Shown here: positions 14,329 through 16,556 of the stretch, one piece after another
Layout: each line of letters starts with the position of its first letter
How positions within the stretch are numbered: the first letter of the stretch is position 1
From: an uncultured Pseudomonadota bacterium
GTDB lineage: Bacteria > Pseudomonadota > Gammaproteobacteria > Burkholderiales > SG8-39
Reading direction: 5' to 3'
Assembly (NCBI GenBank): GCA_903895005.1
Contig: CAITSH010000188.1
Location: 1 to 16,556, forward strand
Length of the DNA: 16,556 nt
The notes under the pieces: generated by a model
What the model was told of the DNA's origin: nothing
The model's database searches: none
What the model saw: the letters and a program-made list of their open reading frames with translations, nothing else
Translations under genes and position numbers: made by a program

Positions 14329-15276
14329 TCAACCCCGGGCGTGCGCCGCCCCAATCGCCGCGGCGAGCAACAAGCCGTGCAGCGATGCCGCCATGATGGT
14401 CAGCCGGATGGCCGGCGCGAGTTCGCCCGGCGTAGCGGCAAAGCGCAGCAGTTCACGCGCAGCCTTGGCTGACAACAGCGCGGGCAGCATTGCGACCAGC
14501 GCAAGCCGGGGCAGCGCGCCGGCTATTACAAAGGCAAGCAGCCAGGCGTAGGCTGCGGTGGCGATGCCGGCGTAGGCCCAGCGTGCGCGCTGCGGGCCCA
14601 GTCGCACCACCCAGTGGTGCTTGCCTGCCGCTTCGTCGGCCTTGCGGTCGGGGAACTGGTTGATGAACAGCAGGTTGGTCACCAGCAGCGCATAGCTTGC
14701 ACCGGCGATGATCGGTGAAATCGAGAAGCTGCCGCGCTGCACGAAATCGCTGCCTACCGTGATCAAGGAAAATCCCGCCCAAACGCAGGCCTCGCCCCAG
14801 CCGCGGCTATTGAGCTTGAGCGGTGGTGCCGAATAGGCCCAGCCGATAAACAGGCCGGCGGCGCCGATCCAGATCAGGCCAGCGGAAGACACCGCGGTCA
14901 GCCACAGGCCCGCGGCGATCACGATCACCAGCAAGCCGGATCCGAACAGCGCTGTTTCGCGCAGCGACAGCACGCCGTTCTGGATAAAGCGGCTGCCGCC
15001 GGTGAACGGAAAAATACGCCCTGTGTTGGCGTTGTCCGTGCCGTTCAGGGCGTCGTAGTAATCGTTGAGCACGTTGATGCCCGCGTGTGCGAGCAGCGCA
15101 AAGAGCATCGTCGCCACGGCGCTGGCTGGTGCGAGGCGCACGGTGTCGACCCAGGCGCTGGCCAGCCCGATGAGGACGGCGAACAGCGTCACGCTGAGGA
15201 ACGCCGGCCGCGTGGCGAGCAGGTAACGCAGCAGCGGATTGGAAAGGCGTGCGAGAGACGGTTCGGCGGCGGGCAT
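14329..15276 (-). CDS. UbiA-family prenyltransferase, MenA-like
   Basis: This 315-residue integral membrane protein transfers a polyprenyl chain onto an aromatic acceptor. The first Asp-rich motif, which binds the Mg-diphosphate of the prenyl donor, is NVLNDYYDALNGTDNAN (NDYYD at 71-75). The second is QFPDRKADEAAGK (DRKAD at 210-214). NDYYD followed by NG.D and the QFPDR..D second motif are characteristic of MenA, the 1,4-dihydroxy-2-naphthoate prenyltransferase of menaquinone synthesis, rather than UbiA. About eight or nine hydrophobic segments can be drawn. No other menaquinone gene is in the window, so the real acceptor may differ. An in-frame TTG at 15351 would add 25 residues; ATG 15276, with GAAGG nine bases upstream, fits the usual family N-terminus better. 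It converges on the AmmeMemoRadiSam operon and lies downstream of the LexA-like gene on the same strand, but 551 bases away. Confidence 0.85.
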   Translation of the reverse strand: MPAAEPSLARLSNPLLRYLLATRPAFLSVTLFAVLIGLASAWVDTVRLAPASAVATMLFALLAHAGINVLNDYYDALNGTDNANTGRIFPFTGGSRFIQNGVLSLRETALFGSGLLVIVIAAGLWLTAVSSAGLIWIGAAGLFIGWAYSAPPLKLNSRGWGEACVWAGFSLITVGSDFVQRGSFSISPIIAGASYALLVTNLLFINQFPDRKADEAAGKHHWVVRLGPQRARWAYAGIATAAYAWLLAFVIAGALPRLALVAMLPALLSAKAARELLRFAATPGELAPAIRLTIMAASLHGLLLAAAIGAAHARG

Positions 15277-15404
15277 GGGCGTTGCCTTCGGGTGGGGCGC
15301 TGACAGTGCGAGTGTGGCAGCGCGCCGCGCGAGCGCTTTGCTCCAGGTCAAATCCTGCGCCTGCCCTTGTCCGCATTTTTATCTGAGGCGGCCGCATAAA
15401 TACG

Positions 15405-15437
15405 CCGGAAAGCCGCGCCAGTCGGCCGTTTACAGGC
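15405..15437. repeat. Dispersed 33-bp imperfect inverted repeat, copy 2
   Basis: This copy starts CCGGAAAGCCGCGCC and ends GTTTACAGGC. It matches copy 1 at 25 of 33 positions and copy 3 at 23 of 33. The central bases are the most variable and both ends the most conserved, as expected of a structured or bound element. It lies upstream of the prenyltransferase gene. Confidence 0.45.
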
Positions 15438-15499
15438 GATGGGTGGGAGCGGTGTCAGGCAACGCTTAAATAACTTGCTCCACGAACTACGCGCCCCTA

Positions 15500-15646
15500 C
15501 AACACCTGCAGCACGACGTAATGGGGGGTATCAAGGTTGTTGTAGATGTCGCCGGCGGATCCATTTCGGAGAATTTCATTCCGCCCTTGAGACTGCCGGA
15601 AACAAGCTGGAAAGCCGCGCGCTGCAAGCGTTTTCAGCCGGTTGCG
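15500..15646 (-). pseudogene. Possible remnant: 49-codon open stretch without a start codon
   Basis: On the minus strand the frame between TAG codons at 15647-15649 and 15497-15499 is open, with no ATG, GTG or TTG at a useful position. Its last residues, GDIYNNLDTPHYVVLQVL, look more protein-like than random GC-rich translation. It could be the 3' end of a decayed gene. I do not recognise the family, and chance is a real alternative. Confidence 0.2.
15607..15639. repeat. Dispersed 33-bp imperfect inverted repeat, copy 3
   Basis: This copy starts CTGGAAAGCCGCGC and ends GTTTTCAGCC, 27 of 33 identical to copy 1. CTGGAAA can pair with TTTTCAG (one G-T pair). Similarity to copy 1 continues weakly beyond the right end if one gap is allowed. 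Confidence 0.5.
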
Positions 15647-15790
15647 CTACCAGTCTGCGATGTCAGCGCGCTTTTCCGGGCGCGCCAAAGCGCCCCGGCC
15701 GGGCTTACGCTTATCTCTTGGCGTCGCTTTTCGGCGTTTCTTTAACTAGTTCAGACATGCCCGGCATGCCGTGGAACCTCAGATCGCCTT

Positions 15791-15807
15791 GCCACGCGTC
15801 GCGTGGC
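15791..15807. terminator. Candidate hairpin downstream of the LexA-like gene
   Basis: GCCACGC and GCGTGGC form a perfect seven-base stem around GTC, about 20 bases after the LexA-like stop codon on the minus strand. No T-run follows on that strand, so it would be a weak or Rho-assisted terminator, or an mRNA 3'-end stabiliser. Confidence 0.35.
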
Positions 15808-15827
15808 GATGCCGCTTGTAGCGCCGG

Positions 15828-16403
15828 CTAGCGGTAACGCCTGAACTGCCCGACGACCACGCCGAAAATCTCCAGGTCTTCCTTGGGCCGGATGGTCGGG
15901 TAGGCCTTGTTCTCGGGAATCAGCACCATGCGCCCTTTTTCGCGGCCAAGGCGCTTGAGCGTGAACTCGCCCTCGACAATCGCGACAACAAGGTCGTTCA
16001 CGTTTGCCGTGGCGCGTTTTTCAACCACCACGATGTCACCATCGTGTATGCCGGCGTCGATCATCGAATCACCCTTGACGGTGATCAGCGTGGTCTTGGA
16101 CGGGTGGTAAACGAGGTAATCGTCAATCGACACGGTGTCCGGGCGCGACTCGAAGGCGGGGTGCGGCATGCCCGCGTGCACGCTCTCTTCTATGGTGCGC
16201 TCGAAAAAGCGCTTGCCCGGTTTGAGCCTCCTGTCGGGCGTGCTCTCGACGAGACGCTCGGCCTTGAGGCGCAGCACCAGTTCGGCCACGGAAGCCTTGG
16301 AGGACAGGCCCACCAGTTCACCCAGCGTCGCGTAAGACGGCATCACGCGGTGCTTGGCGTAGTAGTCCTGAAGTTTTAAAAGATATTGATTATCGTCAGC
16401 CAT
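15828..16403 (-). CDS. LexA/UmuD-family self-cleaving transcriptional repressor
   Basis: This 191-residue protein has the LexA plan. Residues 1-62 form a winged helix-turn-helix-like N-terminus (LQDYYAKHRVMPSYATLGELVGLSS). The Ala77-Gly78 pair in HAGMP is the candidate autocleavage bond. The C-terminal S24 peptidase domain follows, with Ser113 in VKGDSMIDAGIHDGD and Lys150 in FTLKRL as the catalytic dyad. All residues for RecA-stimulated self-cleavage are therefore present. It is slightly shorter than canonical LexA (about 200) and differs at the N-terminus, resembling the accessory LexA-like proteins found beside mutagenesis or translesion-synthesis genes. The start at 16403 is unusual: the promoter places transcription initiation at or next to the ATG. 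A 16-base dyad in the promoter suggests autorepression. It is divergent from the gene beginning near 16548, which is probably under the same control. Confidence 0.88.
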   Translation of the reverse strand: MADDNQYLLKLQDYYAKHRVMPSYATLGELVGLSSKASVAELVLRLKAERLVESTPDRRLKPGKRFFERTIEESVHAGMPHPAFESRPDTVSIDDYLVYHPSKTTLITVKGDSMIDAGIHDGDIVVVEKRATANVNDLVVAIVEGEFTLKRLGREKGRMVLIPENKAYPTIRPKEDLEIFGVVVGQFRRYR

Positions 16404-16409
16404 GGGGGT

Positions 16410-16438
16410 ACATTACCGAACGTTCGTTCGGCTGTCAA
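16410..16438 (-). promoter_or_regulatory. Sigma-70-type promoter of the LexA-like gene
   Basis: On the minus strand TTGACA (16438-16433, a perfect -35) is followed by exactly 17 bases and TAATGT (16415-16410, a good -10). Transcription would begin about seven bases further, at the A of the ATG at 16403, so the mRNA would be leaderless or nearly so. Confidence 0.75.
16416..16431. promoter_or_regulatory. LexA-type operator (CCGAAC-N4-GTTCGG dyad)
   Basis: CCGAAC and GTTCGG are perfect six-base inverted arms around GTTC. The core CGAAC-N4-GTTCG has the form of the SOS box known from Gram-positive bacteria, not the CTG-N10-CAG box of many proteobacteria. It fills the promoter spacer, so a bound repressor would exclude RNA polymerase. 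The natural ligand is most likely the LexA-like protein encoded next to it. Confidence 0.7.
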
Positions 16439-16547
16439 GGCTTGCCAGATTTTACGTATTACCACGGCCCCGGCAGCAAAAAAATCGTTGGCAGGAACAG
16501 TCAACCCGGAAGACGGCCGTACCGTTTATGCGAGAATGGAGACAAAC

Positions 16548-16556
16548 ATGCTGACA
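16548..16556 (+). CDS. Start of a divergent gene, partial, product unknown
   Basis: ATG 16548 is preceded by GGAGA five bases upstream, a good Shine-Dalgarno, and the first codons read Met-Leu-Thr before the window ends. ATG 16536 is in the same frame and could also be used. Divergence from a LexA-like gene suggests a DNA-damage or mutagenesis function, but nothing in three codons shows this. Confidence 0.4.

Larger units (their letters stand above)
15277..15827. other. Intergenic region between the prenyltransferase and LexA-like genes
   Basis: This stretch holds two copies of the dispersed 33-bp repeat, a compact hairpin near the LexA-like stop, an AACTAGTT palindrome (15745-15752) and, on the minus strand, a 49-codon open stretch (15500-15646, ending in TAG) with no start codon. 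No convincing complete gene or promoter is visible. Base composition is less regular than in the flanking coding DNA. Confidence 0.55.

Overview
The window is a high-GC bacterial chromosomal segment with dense coding on both strands. Gene content fits a proteobacterium, most likely a betaproteobacterium: an FAAASHDLRQPL-type hybrid histidine kinase, a short LexA-family repressor and AmmeMemoRadiSam genes. That placement is inference from gene content and GC only. There is no rRNA, tRNA, IS element or CRISPR array.

Layout. 1-1409 (minus) is the N-terminal part of a molybdenum hydroxylase large subunit (form II CoxL / xanthine dehydrogenase type), cut by the window edge. 1410-1824 is a more AT-rich non-coding stretch. 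From 1825 to 8527 five plus-strand genes follow: a soluble histidine kinase without a recognisable sensor domain, a NarL-type response regulator, a B12-binding radical SAM protein, an alpha/beta-hydrolase (lipase-like), and a six-TM hybrid histidine kinase with a C-terminal receiver. The last four lie 14, 41 and at most 27 bases apart and look like one operon. The 261-base gap between the first kinase and the regulator holds two predicted stem-loops.

8556-11561 holds three single genes: a stand-alone cyclic-nucleotide-binding protein (minus), an HtrA-like protein with a PDZ domain in which all three expected catalytic positions appear substituted (plus), and an MFS exporter (minus). 11706-14260 (plus) is a compact AmmeMemoRadiSam locus: Memo and AMMECR1 are fused in one polypeptide, followed by the dedicated radical SAM enzyme. 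A MenA-like UbiA prenyltransferase (minus) converges on it. A LexA-family repressor (minus) follows. Its promoter is very clear: TTGACA, 17 bases, TAATGT, with a perfect CCGAAC-N4-GTTCGG dyad filling the spacer and the start codon at the expected transcription start. A divergent gene probably begins in the last bases.

Most interesting points: the two-component/B12-radical-SAM/hydrolase/hybrid-kinase operon as a candidate undescribed sensory-metabolic system; the fused Memo-AMMECR1 plus radical SAM pair, a conserved but functionally unexplained module; the pseudo-HtrA protein; the apparently self-regulated, possibly leaderless LexA-like gene; and a three-copy ~33-bp imperfect inverted repeat around the prenyltransferase gene. 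All identifications come from reading motifs by eye; no database search was run.
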